From: Psychrobacter sp. NG25
GTDB taxonomy: Bacteria > Pseudomonadota > Gammaproteobacteria > Pseudomonadales > Moraxellaceae
Direction: 5' to 3'
Assembly: GCF_015234355.1 (NCBI RefSeq)
Contig: NZ_JADGMV010000008.1
Coordinates: forward strand, 1-64,000
DNA: 64,000 bases
Program-made: the position numbers and the translations under genes
Shown here: positions 28,580 to 37,300 of the stretch, one piece after another
Layout: the number at the start of each line of letters is the position of its first letter
Numbering within the stretch: the first letter of the stretch is position 1
The notes under the pieces: model-generated
The model's database searches: none
The model's input: only the letters and a program-made list of their open reading frames with translations
Told to the model about the DNA's origin: nothing

Positions 28580-28681
28580 TGCTCTACACATCTTAATAGA
28601 GCAGTAGCCAACTTAATATTAATAATGAGTTGGCTAATCTAAAAAAATAGCAGTGACCACTCGTTTTTTTAGATTAGCCAA
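28580..28681 (+). promoter_or_regulatory. Chain of hairpins upstream of the giant ATPase gene (candidate structured leader)
   Basis: Three further perfect inverted repeats follow the terminator. TGCTCTA / TAGAGCA is at 28580-28603. GCCAACT / AGTTGGC is at 28607-28634. An 18-base perfect repeat, TTGGCTAATCTAAAAAAA and its complement, is at 28630-28647 and 28664-28681. The segment TTGGC at 28630-28634 can pair with GCCAA at 28607-28611 or with GCCAA at 28677-28681, but not both, so the last two hairpins are mutually exclusive. This is the geometry of an attenuator or RNA switch. No known riboswitch class is recognised. The ATPase start codon is 77 bases further on. Confidence 0.55.
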
Positions 28682-28757
28682 GTGCTTCTTTACCTTCAAT
28701 TATTCCTTATTGCCCAAAATTCTCTTATTTAGTAAAAACAGAAACGGACGAGCAACG

Positions 28758-31700
28758 ATGGCGGACACGCAAAACCAAACCAATTCAGATAGTAAAAGTG
28801 ATCCTAACGCTAACCAAGCCAACCAAACCGATCAGGCCGTTGCTTCAGGCAATGCTTATGAGCTCATCAAAAAACGTCTGACGGAACAAGGCGGCCGTTT
28901 AGAGCAGCAGACGCAGACACTAAATAATGCGCGTCTCGAAGAGTTCGGCAGCACTCAAATGCAAGTCATCGCCCGCACGCGTATTCGTACCGAGTACAAC
29001 TGTGTGGCACAAGACATGGTGCAGGTTGGCGATTATTTACTGTTTGGCTACAACGTTTTTATGGGGCTCAAACGCGCGAGCAATATTAAAGACGTATTGT
29101 CGTTATATCGTCTGAACGAGCCAGTTAGTAATGAAGAAGAGTATCAGCTCGAGGAGGTTGACCTAAAAGGCACTTTTTTGGCTCAAGACGCTTTTGTCCA
29201 AGACTTCAATGAGCTGTATCGATATTACAAACAAACGCGCCTGATTCAAATAACGGTGAAAGACAGCAAGTTGCTGTTGGCGTTTCAGATTGGCGAGCGA
29301 ATCACTGATATTAGAGTATTCCGTTTTGCGTTAGATTTTAGCCAAGGCACACCAGAGTCAGCGCAAGTCGCTTATGTGGACAATCGAGGCGAGCGTGACA
29401 TTGAACTACCGCCTGCTTATGACTTTGACTGGATTGATACCACACGCGATCAAATGGTGAATGGTAAATATCCGCATATGAATATCTTAGACACGATATT
29501 TGTGGAAACCGTCGGTGGTGATTTGACCATCAAGATTGAGGACAATACGCAATCCGGTCAGGGTATTTATAGCGAACCGGTCAATGACCGTACCCAGTCG
29601 CTGACGGATGCTGAGATTGCGTATGCCAAAGTGGGCAGTCTAATACTGCTCAAAATATTGCCCTATCGTGAAGAGGACTACCGTTATTTTGTTTATAACA
29701 CCTTGACCGAAGCGGTATTACGTTTGGATGCGATTGGACAATCGTGTGTGCAGCTGCCAGAAGACCACGGCATCATATTTCCGGGTGGTTATTATCTACA
29801 GACGGGCGAATATAAGCTGTTTGATGCCAATAACGTGGACGCCAAAGACTTAAAATTCAAACGCAAAATCATATCGCCAAATGGTGAAGACGTTTTATTC
29901 TTATTTTATGATAGAGACTTGGGTATCACGGGGCTGTTTCCTTATAATTTGATCAAAAAGCAATTGGCAAACCCTATCTATTGCAACGGTATGGCCTTGG
30001 CTGAGAATGGTCGCTTGGTGTTGTTTAGCGACCAAAGTGAGCCGTCTCGTATTCACCCAATGCAAATATGGCACACGCCTTATGCCTCACACGAGTATGT
30101 CAGTGAGCTGCCAGAGAGTACGAGTTTCTATGGAAAAATTGGCAATAAAGAACTGGTACGTGGTATCTCAGACCTGTATAGCATTACCCGCCTGATTGAC
30201 AATCAAAGCGTCTCTCAAAAGCTCTATGAAGAGCTTACCAATAATACCAGCCGACTCTTTGACAGCTATTACTGGTTGTCTGAACCTGAGCTGAGCGAAG
30301 TCGCCAGTAGTATTAAAGAAGTGACGGCCACGGCTGAGCTGGTTATTGACGAGTTCGCCAAAGTACAAAGTATCCAGAAACAAACTCAAACTGCGCTAGC
30401 CGATGCTGATACGCAGCAAAGTGAGATTTTGCGGCAGATACGGGTTACTAGCTTTGAGTCTGCCAGTGATTATGTCGATCAGTTGTCAGCATTAAGACGC
30501 CAAAAAGGCCGTTTGGTCAGCTTGGAGGATTTGCGCTATCTAGATGCCGATAAGTTACAAGCGCTGCAAAAGCAATTAGAAGAAGCAGAGAGCGAGCTTG
30601 CCGAAAAAACGGTGCTGTTTTTAAGTGGTGAAGAGGCGCTATCAAGCTACGAAGGCATATTGGTCGATGTCAGTGAGCGCTTAAACACCGCAGAAACCAA
30701 TGCTGAGCTAAAACCCGTACTAGAAAAAATCGATGAGACAGCGCAAGGGTTAGATCTATTAACCGAGTTGCTAGGCACATTAGATGTGGCCGATGCCACA
30801 GTGCGTACGCAAATCATCGATGACATATCGACCATTTATGCCAGCCTAAATCAGAGCAAAGCCAAGCTCAATCATAAACGCAAAAATCTAGGCTCTGCTG
30901 AGGCCGTTGCGCAATTTGGTGCTCAGTTTAAGCTGTTTGGTCAGTCCATTGCCAATGCATTATCCATTGCCAATACGCCTGAGAAATCAGACGAGCAAAT
31001 GGCAAAGTTATTGGTACAGCTAGAAGAGTTGGAGAGTCAGTTTGCTGATCCAGAGACCAATAGTGGCGATCAGTTTTTAGCCGATATTATTAGTAAACGT
31101 GAAGAGATTTACGAAACTTTTGAAAACCATAAGCAGCAACTGCTTGATGCTCGTAATCGCAAAGCGCAAAACTTAGGTGATGGTGCGCTGCGGATGCTTG
31201 AGAGTATTAAAAAACGCACGCAAAGCACAGGTGTCACGGGCTTTACAGAAGAAGAAGCGTTAAATACGTATTTTGCGGCTGATGGTCTGGTGCAAAAAGT
31301 CCGTAACATCGCAAAAGAGCTGCAAGCGATGGGCTTTAGTGTTAAAGCCGATGACATCGATGCCCGTCTAAAAGCCATTCAAATCGAGAGCTATAAGAGT
31401 CTAAAAGACAAGTCGGACTTGTTTGAAGATGGTGGTCAAATCATCAAACTGGGTAAGCACCGTTTTTCGGTTAATACTCAGCCATTAGATTTGACCTTAT
31501 TGAGTCGTCAGCAGTCAGATGGCAAGCGCGTGCTGAATTTGCATCTAACGGGTACAGATTATTATGAAGTGCTTAATGATGCTGAGCTAAACGCCTTGCG
31601 CCCGTATTGGGATATGAATATCGCCTCCGAGTCTGACAAGGTGTACCGCGCCGAGTACTTGGCCTATAGCATTATCGAAAGTGCCAAAAACAGCCAGGAG

Positions 31701-34700
31701 CGTTTGACTGAAGCGCGCCTATATCAAGCATACGAGGCGACTGTCATTACCCTAGATGTTAATGGCGATATTGATAATGACAGCCCATTGTCCAAACTGG
31801 TCAAAGCTTACGCCACCCCTCGCTATCAGCTTGGTTATGACAAAGGCATTCATGACCATGATGCCACGCTATTATTGATGCAAATACTGCCGACATTGCG
31901 TGAGGCAGGGCTACTGATTTATACCCCGCAAGTACGAGCATTGGCGCAATTATTCTATTGGCAGTTAAAGATCGTGCAAGCGCTTGGTTTAGACAGTTTA
32001 CGTCAATTTGGTTATGACAAATGGCTGAATGAATCAGTGCTGACACGCGCAAATAACTGGACAGATAGAGCCGCGACCGCCGAGCAATTGCGCCGTGCAT
32101 TGGGCAGCGATACTGCGAAGTCTCTATTGGTCGAGGACATGAGCCAAGTGATGCGTCACTTCGTCGCCGCTCATAATGATGACAGTGCTAGCGTTGATAA
32201 AGAGGGTAGCGTTGATAAAGGCGCTAACATCTTCAAACCAAGCTACGTTCAGCTTGCTTGTGAATATTTGGTGAGCGTCATGGGGCAGTCGGCTGAATCG
32301 AATGCAGGCGCACATAACACAATAAAATGGCAAACCAGTCAACAAGCGCAGCAGTTGTGTGATCAACTAAGCCAAACATTGAATAGCGCGTCAGGTAGCA
32401 CGCAAAATACCGCCAGTTTTGATCAACTACAGTCTTCTATCAGTAAGCTTGGATTCCAACCCAAATCAGCCTATGAGCTACTAGCCACATGGTTTCATGC
32501 ACTACTTGATAAGACTTATGGTGGGACAGAGTCGGTTAACGTAGCGACTGATGGCACCAATGAAGCAGGTGAGGCACTCAGTGAAGAGCAGCTTGCTGAG
32601 AGTAAAGAAAAAGAAGCGCTACGCAAGCAACAGCTAGAGAGCGGCCGTCATTATGTGCCAGAAGCCATTGCCGTCTTGCTTACCCAATTAAATGATGCTC
32701 AGCGTGAAGCTTTGGTGCAACGATTGATTGATTCAGGTGCTACTTTTAATAAAGGGGCTTTTAATAAAGGGCTAAGTGCTAAAGGAGTAGGCAATCAAGG
32801 CGCAAGTACCACGCCATCGGCCTTGTCATTTTCTTCAATCACCTCGTCGCCAGTTTCATCGACTACATCATTGACCAGTATTAATAATCCGCTTAATCAA
32901 GTACAGAGCTTTGAGCGTAGCACGGGTAAGGTATCGCTTGAGATACAAGTCAATAATTTGCTGGGTGAGCATATACGTATCCATCAGCAGACCTTAACCT
33001 TTGCCGTCGATGATTTCTTAAATCGTTTGCATCATCATGATACCCAAGTTATCCCTGCCTATAGACGTTATCTGGCCATGCGCTCAGAGATATTGCATGA
33101 CTCAAAAGAGACGTTGCGACTGGACGAATTTATGCCGCGTCCATTGTCTTCATTCGTGCGTAACCGTCTGATTAATGAGAGCTATCTGCCACTTATCGGT
33201 GACAATCTTGCCAAACAGATGGGTACGGTCGGTGAAGATAAGCGTACCGATTTGATGGGTATTCTCATGATGATATCGCCACCAGGGTATGGTAAAACCA
33301 CCTTGATGGAGTACGTGGCAAACCGTCTCGGCCTTATCTTTATGAAGATTAACTGTCCATCACTCGGTCATGATGTGACGTCTTTAGATCCCGAAAAAGC
33401 GCCCAATGCCACTGCACGAGAAGAGCTGAATAAAATCAACTTAGCCTTTGAGATGGGCAATAATGTCATGCTCTATCTCGATGATATTCAGCATACGCAT
33501 GCGGAATTTTTGCAGAAGTTTATCTCATTGGGTGATGGCACACGCCGTATCGATGGCGTCTGGCAAGGTAAGACTAAGACTTATGACATGCGTGGCAAAA
33601 AGTTCTGCGTGGTCATGGCAGGTAACCCATACACCGAAAGCGGCGAGGCATTCAAAGTACCAGACATGCTTGCCAACCGTGCCGATATCTACAACTTAGG
33701 CGATATCATGAGCGGCATGGAAGAAGTGTTTGCGCTCAGTTATATCGAAAACTCGCTTACTTCTAACACCGTTCTTGCGCCACTAGCCAACCGTGACCTA
33801 GCGGATGTCCATCGTCTCATCAAAATGGCAAAAGCGGACAATGCCAACCTTGCCCAAGCCCAAAGCGGTGATTTGACGTATCCGTATAGCACCTCAGAGA
33901 TTAATGAGATTGTCGCGATTTTGCGTCATATGTTTAGGGTTCAAGAGGTTATTCTAGACGTCAACCAAGCGTATATTGCTTCTGCCTCGCAAGATGACAA
34001 GTACCGCGTTGAGCCGATATTTAAGCTGCAAGGTAGTTATCGTAATATGAATAAGATGACCGAAAAACTGTCGGCGGTCATGAATGAAAGCGAGCTAAAT
34101 CAGCTGATAGATGATCACTATCTGGGCGAGTCACAGCTACTGACTCAAGGTGCAGAGAGCAATCTGCTCAAGCTTGGCGAGATGCGTGGTGTCTTGTCCG
34201 AAGCAGAAATGGAGCGTTGGGCGCAAATCAAAGCCGACTTCTTGCGTAACAAAGCCATGGGCGGAGAAGATGGTGATACAGGCGCACGTATCGTCGCTCA
34301 GTTGGTCGATTTGGCCAGTGGCTTCAATGCCATTAGTAGCCAGTTTGAGACATACTTAACGAAAAATGATCCTGAACAAATCGCTCGCTTACGAGAGGCA
34401 GGACAACAAGCGCAACTCGATGCCCAATTAAACGCTCAGTTAGAAGCACAGAAAATCCTTGCCGATAGCGTGCTCAGTAATGCCAAAGTCGTCAGCGATA
34501 GTATCGATAATGGCTTTGAGAAAAGTCTGAATCAGCTGATGCAAATATATAAGCATGATCACAATGCTGAAAAGGCAGAAGGCGAGTATCTTAAGGAAAA
34601 CCAAGACGTACAAAAAGCACTGATGGTGCAGCTGGTCAATGCCGTTGAAGAGCTAGCACAGAAAATGGCGAATAGCTTGTCTAGTAGTCTGACTGAGAGC

Positions 34701-34916
34701 CTGATTAAAAATGAAGAGCATCAAACCGTAGATAGCGATGCGCCTGACATCACTCAGCAGACCGCACTTATGGCAAACGCATTAAAAGAGGCGCTTGCAC
34801 CGCTGACGATGCGGATGGATGAGAAGCTGGCGATTGATACCAGTACCGATCAATCTGGCAAGCTCATCGTTAATAGCCTCAACAGACTTAATAAAATCTT
34901 TGATGATTATGATTAA
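28758..34916 (+). CDS. Giant AAA+ ATPase, DUF3686-type ('DNA repair ATPase')
   Basis: A 2052-residue cytosolic protein. The N-terminal half (about 1-510) is a beta-rich domain of the kind annotated DUF3686, 'ATPase involved in DNA repair'; residues about 515-900 are coiled coil (VQSIQKQTQTALADADTQQ and following). A single AAA+ module has Walker A SPPGYGKTT (about 1508), Walker B MLYLDDIQHT (about 1570), sensor-like VVMAGNPYTESGEAF and an arginine-containing NRADIYNLGD. A second long coiled-coil tail ends the protein. ATG 28758 is chosen since GGACGAG is upstream; an in-frame GTG at 28653 lies inside the long inverted repeat. YqiJ, flotillin and this ATPase form a recurrent neighbourhood; the 'DNA repair' name is historical and unproven. 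Confidence 0.85.
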   Translation: MADTQNQTNSDSKSDPNANQANQTDQAVASGNAYELIKKRLTEQGGRLEQQTQTLNNARLEEFGSTQMQVIARTRIRTEYNCVAQDMVQVGDYLLFGYNVFMGLKRASNIKDVLSLYRLNEPVSNEEEYQLEEVDLKGTFLAQDAFVQDFNELYRYYKQTRLIQITVKDSKLLLAFQIGERITDIRVFRFALDFSQGTPESAQVAYVDNRGERDIELPPAYDFDWIDTTRDQMVNGKYPHMNILDTIFVETVGGDLTIKIEDNTQSGQGIYSEPVNDRTQSLTDAEIAYAKVGSLILLKILPYREEDYRYFVYNTLTEAVLRLDAIGQSCVQLPEDHGIIFPGGYYLQTGEYKLFDANNVDAKDLKFKRKIISPNGEDVLFLFYDRDLGITGLFPYNLIKKQLANPIYCNGMALAENGRLVLFSDQSEPSRIHPMQIWHTPYASHEYVSELPESTSFYGKIGNKELVRGISDLYSITRLIDNQSVSQKLYEELTNNTSRLFDSYYWLSEPELSEVASSIKEVTATAELVIDEFAKVQSIQKQTQTALADADTQQSEILRQIRVTSFESASDYVDQLSALRRQKGRLVSLEDLRYLDADKLQALQKQLEEAESELAEKTVLFLSGEEALSSYEGILVDVSERLNTAETNAELKPVLEKIDETAQGLDLLTELLGTLDVADATVRTQIIDDISTIYASLNQSKAKLNHKRKNLGSAEAVAQFGAQFKLFGQSIANALSIANTPEKSDEQMAKLLVQLEELESQFADPETNSGDQFLADIISKREEIYETFENHKQQLLDARNRKAQNLGDGALRMLESIKKRTQSTGVTGFTEEEALNTYFAADGLVQKVRNIAKELQAMGFSVKADDIDARLKAIQIESYKSLKDKSDLFEDGGQIIKLGKHRFSVNTQPLDLTLLSRQQSDGKRVLNLHLTGTDYYEVLNDAELNALRPYWDMNIASESDKVYRAEYLAYSIIESAKNSQERLTEARLYQAYEATVITLDVNGDIDNDSPLSKLVKAYATPRYQLGYDKGIHDHDATLLLMQILPTLREAGLLIYTPQVRALAQLFYWQLKIVQALGLDSLRQFGYDKWLNESVLTRANNWTDRAATAEQLRRALGSDTAKSLLVEDMSQVMRHFVAAHNDDSASVDKEGSVDKGANIFKPSYVQLACEYLVSVMGQSAESNAGAHNTIKWQTSQQAQQLCDQLSQTLNSASGSTQNTASFDQLQSSISKLGFQPKSAYELLATWFHALLDKTYGGTESVNVATDGTNEAGEALSEEQLAESKEKEALRKQQLESGRHYVPEAIAVLLTQLNDAQREALVQRLIDSGATFNKGAFNKGLSAKGVGNQGASTTPSALSFSSITSSPVSSTTSLTSINNPLNQVQSFERSTGKVSLEIQVNNLLGEHIRIHQQTLTFAVDDFLNRLHHHDTQVIPAYRRYLAMRSEILHDSKETLRLDEFMPRPLSSFVRNRLINESYLPLIGDNLAKQMGTVGEDKRTDLMGILMMISPPGYGKTTLMEYVANRLGLIFMKINCPSLGHDVTSLDPEKAPNATAREELNKINLAFEMGNNVMLYLDDIQHTHAEFLQKFISLGDGTRRIDGVWQGKTKTYDMRGKKFCVVMAGNPYTESGEAFKVPDMLANRADIYNLGDIMSGMEEVFALSYIENSLTSNTVLAPLANRDLADVHRLIKMAKADNANLAQAQSGDLTYPYSTSEINEIVAILRHMFRVQEVILDVNQAYIASASQDDKYRVEPIFKLQGSYRNMNKMTEKLSAVMNESELNQLIDDHYLGESQLLTQGAESNLLKLGEMRGVLSEAEMERWAQIKADFLRNKAMGGEDGDTGARIVAQLVDLASGFNAISSQFETYLTKNDPEQIARLREAGQQAQLDAQLNAQLEAQKILADSVLSNAKVVSDSIDNGFEKSLNQLMQIYKHDHNAEKAEGEYLKENQDVQKALMVQLVNAVEELAQKMANSLSSSLTESLIKNEEHQTVDSDAPDITQQTALMANALKEALAPLTMRMDEKLAIDTSTDQSGKLIVNSLNRLNKIFDDYD

Positions 34917-35082
34917 TAACTACTGATTAATAGCTGATGATTAGTCACTACTGGTTAACAGCTATGATTGATGGCTAACGATTAAGCGTTAATGCTTAAT
35001 TATTAAGGCTTATGAGCAATGCTGATGACTTGCACTTATGAATAGCACTATAAATAGGACTGATGAGTAAGAGACAGTGGTA
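34917..35082. repeat. Low-complexity TGATTA-type degenerate repeats
   Basis: The first 80 bases after the ATPase stop are made of degenerate ACTGATTAATAGCTGATGATTAG-like units, followed by AAGCGTTAATGCTTAA, a short palindrome. No gene is seen here. Confidence 0.5.
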
Positions 35083-35191
35083 ATATAGTCGGCAACAGCT
35101 ACTTTAGGTACGATGACGGCGAATAAAGTTGCTACAAATAGTAGGTCAATCAAGCCTAATACCGTATCCGATGGTAGTGAATCGACTATAG
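35083..35191. repeat. TATAGT...GACTATA palindromic repeat, copy 6 (divergent)
   Basis: Ends TATAGTCGGCAAC and GTGAATCGACTATAG match the family; the interior shares CAAGCCTAATACCGTATCC with copies 2 and 8 but has otherwise drifted. It ends 25 bases before the first DUF2256 gene. Confidence 0.7.
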
Positions 35192-35215
35192 ATTAAACAA
35201 ACCAATGAGAGAATT

Positions 35216-35386
35216 ATGGCGCATAAAAAGAAGAACGTCCGCAAAAAACTCTGCCCTGTCTGTGAGCGCGAGTTTAGCTGGACTAAGAAGCTTGATAAAA
35301 ACTGGGAGAGCATGGTCTATTGCTCCGACCAATGCCGCCGCGTTAAAAAGTATGAAGGGCTGGATCATCAAAAAGAAGATAAATAG
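35216..35386 (+). CDS. DUF2256 zinc-ribbon protein, first copy
   Basis: A 56-residue basic protein. It begins [20 protein letters not shown] and has a four-cysteine zinc ribbon: CPVC (13-16) and, after YCSDQC, Cys36 and Cys40, with the family signature W-x-K-K and the C-R-R end. This is the DUF2256 pattern; such proteins are often encoded near photolyase/cryptochrome genes and probably bind Zn and nucleic acid, though no activity is known. GAGAGAATT precedes the start. An overlapping 62-codon frame at 35205-35393 is a shadow of this gene. It has a tandem paralogue 44 bases downstream. Confidence 0.85.
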   Translation: MAHKKKNVRKKLCPVCEREFSWTKKLDKNWESMVYCSDQCRRVKKYEGLDHQKEDK

Positions 35387-35430
35387 GCGTTAGTATTCAG
35401 TTAGAGGTGTACGGGAAAAGGGAGCAGAAG

Positions 35431-35586
35431 ATGGCACATAAAAAGGTAAATCTACCACAAAAAATCTGTCCAGTCTGCCAGCGTCCGTTTACTTGGCGCA
35501 AAAAGTGGGAGAAGGATTGGGAACAGGTGATTTATTGTTCTGAGAAGTGTCGGCGGGGGAAAAACTCTGAGAATAAAACTCAGTAA
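35431..35586 (+). CDS. DUF2256 zinc-ribbon protein, second copy
   Basis: A 51-residue paralogue of the preceding protein. [20 protein letters not shown], the W-R-K-K block, and [10 protein letters not shown] keep all four cysteines (CPVC and C-x3-C) in register; the two proteins are identical at more than half of the aligned positions. AAGGGAG lies seven bases before the ATG, a much stronger site than that of the first copy, which hints that this one is the better-expressed. The HNH-like gene starts 27 bases after its stop. Confidence 0.85.
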   Translation: MAHKKVNLPQKICPVCQRPFTWRKKWEKDWEQVIYCSEKCRRGKNSENKTQ

Positions 35587-35613
35587 CTTTTACTGGAAGT
35601 TTTGGATCATATA

Positions 35614-37191
35614 ATGTCTAGAGCTAAAGAAAACGATTTTACAAAATTAACCATCATGAAATTAAGAGATAGGGTAGCTAACCTTTGCTCAAATCCACAG
35701 TGCAGAAAAAATACTGTCGCTGCAAATTTAGAGACTATTGATAATAGAACTATTATAGGGGAGGCAGCACATATTAGGGCAGCAAGTTCTGGAGCTGGGG
35801 GAGCCAGATTCGATGATGACATGAGTCATGATGAAAGAAAGTCGATAGATAATGGTATTTGGTTATGCAAAAACTGCCATAGAATGATTGACCGAGAGCC
35901 TAAAAAATATTCTGTTGAAATTCTTGAACGTTGGAAAGCTGAGGCTGAAGAATATGCTAGCAAGAATCTTGGCTTGAAATATAGAACAGATGAAGATATC
36001 AAGGAATCTCAACAGTCATTATTGAGTGTCATGCCCTTAAGATCGATAAGTAATGCTTTAAGCAATGTTCATGGGAGTGTTGTTCAAACCTTAGGAGTTT
36101 TGGATAACAGGTTGAAATTATCGACCAAGTTCGATGATACAGCAACAGTATTTAGCGTAGAACCGAAGGATGATTCTTATGTGCCAACGATTAGCATTAA
36201 AGACTTTTTAAATGAGAGTAATATAAGAAGATATAAAGACTTAATTTTGCACGGTTTAGATTGCGAGATTGATGGAGATATAGATTTTTCAAGCGACTCT
36301 AATCTTATAAATAAGTTGCTAAACGACACTGGTATTGATTTCAAAAAAGCGTCAATTAAAAGAATAAATAAAGTTGATGCATATATAAAAACCCCATATC
36401 AGGACTCAGATACAAATAAAACTGTTGTAAAAATTCATGGCTATCTTACTCATGGGTTAAAAACGGTAAGTTTTATAGGAGGCCTAGAAAATTATTTTAA
36501 TATTAAATTTATTGTCATGGCTATATCCGATCAACTCATTGATGATACTGTTCAAAATGTTAATATGAGTTTTTGTTTTGATGACTGGAATGGTAAGAAT
36601 ATAAGGTCACTAGAAAAATTAGAAGATTTACACACCCTAATTAATGAGATTTGCGACAACGAGAACGCTAGTATTGGTTTGTTTACTTCCGAAACCCATA
36701 CTTTTCTTGCTAAAGCTAAAATAAATAATGCTTCAGACAATGATGATATTAAACAGATTAAGTGGTTATTAAATTATATTTATAAGTCTTATAAAATTTG
36801 TGATTATTTAAACTATGAAGCTTTCATCTGTTTAGATACTTTAATCTCAGAGAAAGATTATGAACAAACACTTGAAGTTTACGAAACCATTTTTGAAAAT
36901 AAGGTTCATCTAAAAAAGGATATTAAGTCGAACCCAACATTGCAATTAAGTGGTGTAAGTGTAGAGGAAGTTAAGGTGTTGGTAGATAACCCAAGTCTCG
37001 AGCTTGAATATACAAGTCATGATGCAGAATATCTGAAAGTTTTCGATAACACGTTCAAGTTGCCAAATCGTAAGATAAAGTTTATCAAATTTAATGCAGA
37101 AGCTCATAGAATTGCTCATACTGATTCTTTTATGATTGAGCTTGTTCCTAATGATAATAGTGAAACTAGGATCGAGTTTTTGATCGAGTGA
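35614..37191 (+). CDS. HNH-endonuclease-like protein with unknown C-terminal region
   Basis: A 525-residue protein whose N-terminal 120 residues form an HNH/treble-clef nuclease: a CxxxxC knuckle in NLCSNPQCRK, the catalytic region IIGEAAHIRAAS, and the closing NGIWLCKNCHRMID with C-x2-C-H. This N-terminal module, often followed by varied C-terminal sensor domains, is common in bacterial conflict and restriction-like proteins. The remaining 400 residues show no motif I recognise; no SAVED or CARF-like pattern is evident. Codon choice (AGA/AGG for Arg, ATA for Ile, many AAA and TTA) and low GC differ sharply from ftsK or metH, which points to acquisition by transfer. ATG 35614 is chosen over a TTG four codons earlier. 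Confidence 0.75.
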   Translation: MSRAKENDFTKLTIMKLRDRVANLCSNPQCRKNTVAANLETIDNRTIIGEAAHIRAASSGAGGARFDDDMSHDERKSIDNGIWLCKNCHRMIDREPKKYSVEILERWKAEAEEYASKNLGLKYRTDEDIKESQQSLLSVMPLRSISNALSNVHGSVVQTLGVLDNRLKLSTKFDDTATVFSVEPKDDSYVPTISIKDFLNESNIRRYKDLILHGLDCEIDGDIDFSSDSNLINKLLNDTGIDFKKASIKRINKVDAYIKTPYQDSDTNKTVVKIHGYLTHGLKTVSFIGGLENYFNIKFIVMAISDQLIDDTVQNVNMSFCFDDWNGKNIRSLEKLEDLHTLINEICDNENASIGLFTSETHTFLAKAKINNASDNDDIKQIKWLLNYIYKSYKICDYLNYEAFICLDTLISEKDYEQTLEVYETIFENKVHLKKDIKSNPTLQLSGVSVEEVKVLVDNPSLELEYTSHDAEYLKVFDNTFKLPNRKIKFIKFNAEAHRIAHTDSFMIELVPNDNSETRIEFLIE

Positions 37192-37241
37192 TATTTGTTG
37201 TGTTACGCAGTTTTTACAACAGTTTATAGGCATGAAAAGAT

Positions 37242-37275
37242 AAAAAGGTATTCTCAATATTGGGAATACCTTTTT
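37242..37275. terminator. Bidirectional terminator
   Basis: AAAAAGGTATTC / GAATACCTTTTT, a perfect 12-base stem with A- and T-rich sides, between the converging HNH-like gene and metH. Confidence 0.9.
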
Positions 37276-37300
37276 ATTATATTATTATATTTTCTTACCG

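Noticed and set aside
28653..28757. GTG-started N-terminal extension of the giant ATPase
   Set aside because: It lies within the 18-base inverted repeat and encodes a Phe-rich stretch unlike the rest of the protein; ATG 28758 has a better ribosome binding site.
35205..35393. 62-codon frame overlapping the first DUF2256 gene
   Set aside because: Shadow of the DUF2256 gene in another frame; the zinc-ribbon frame at 35216 has a recognisable family.
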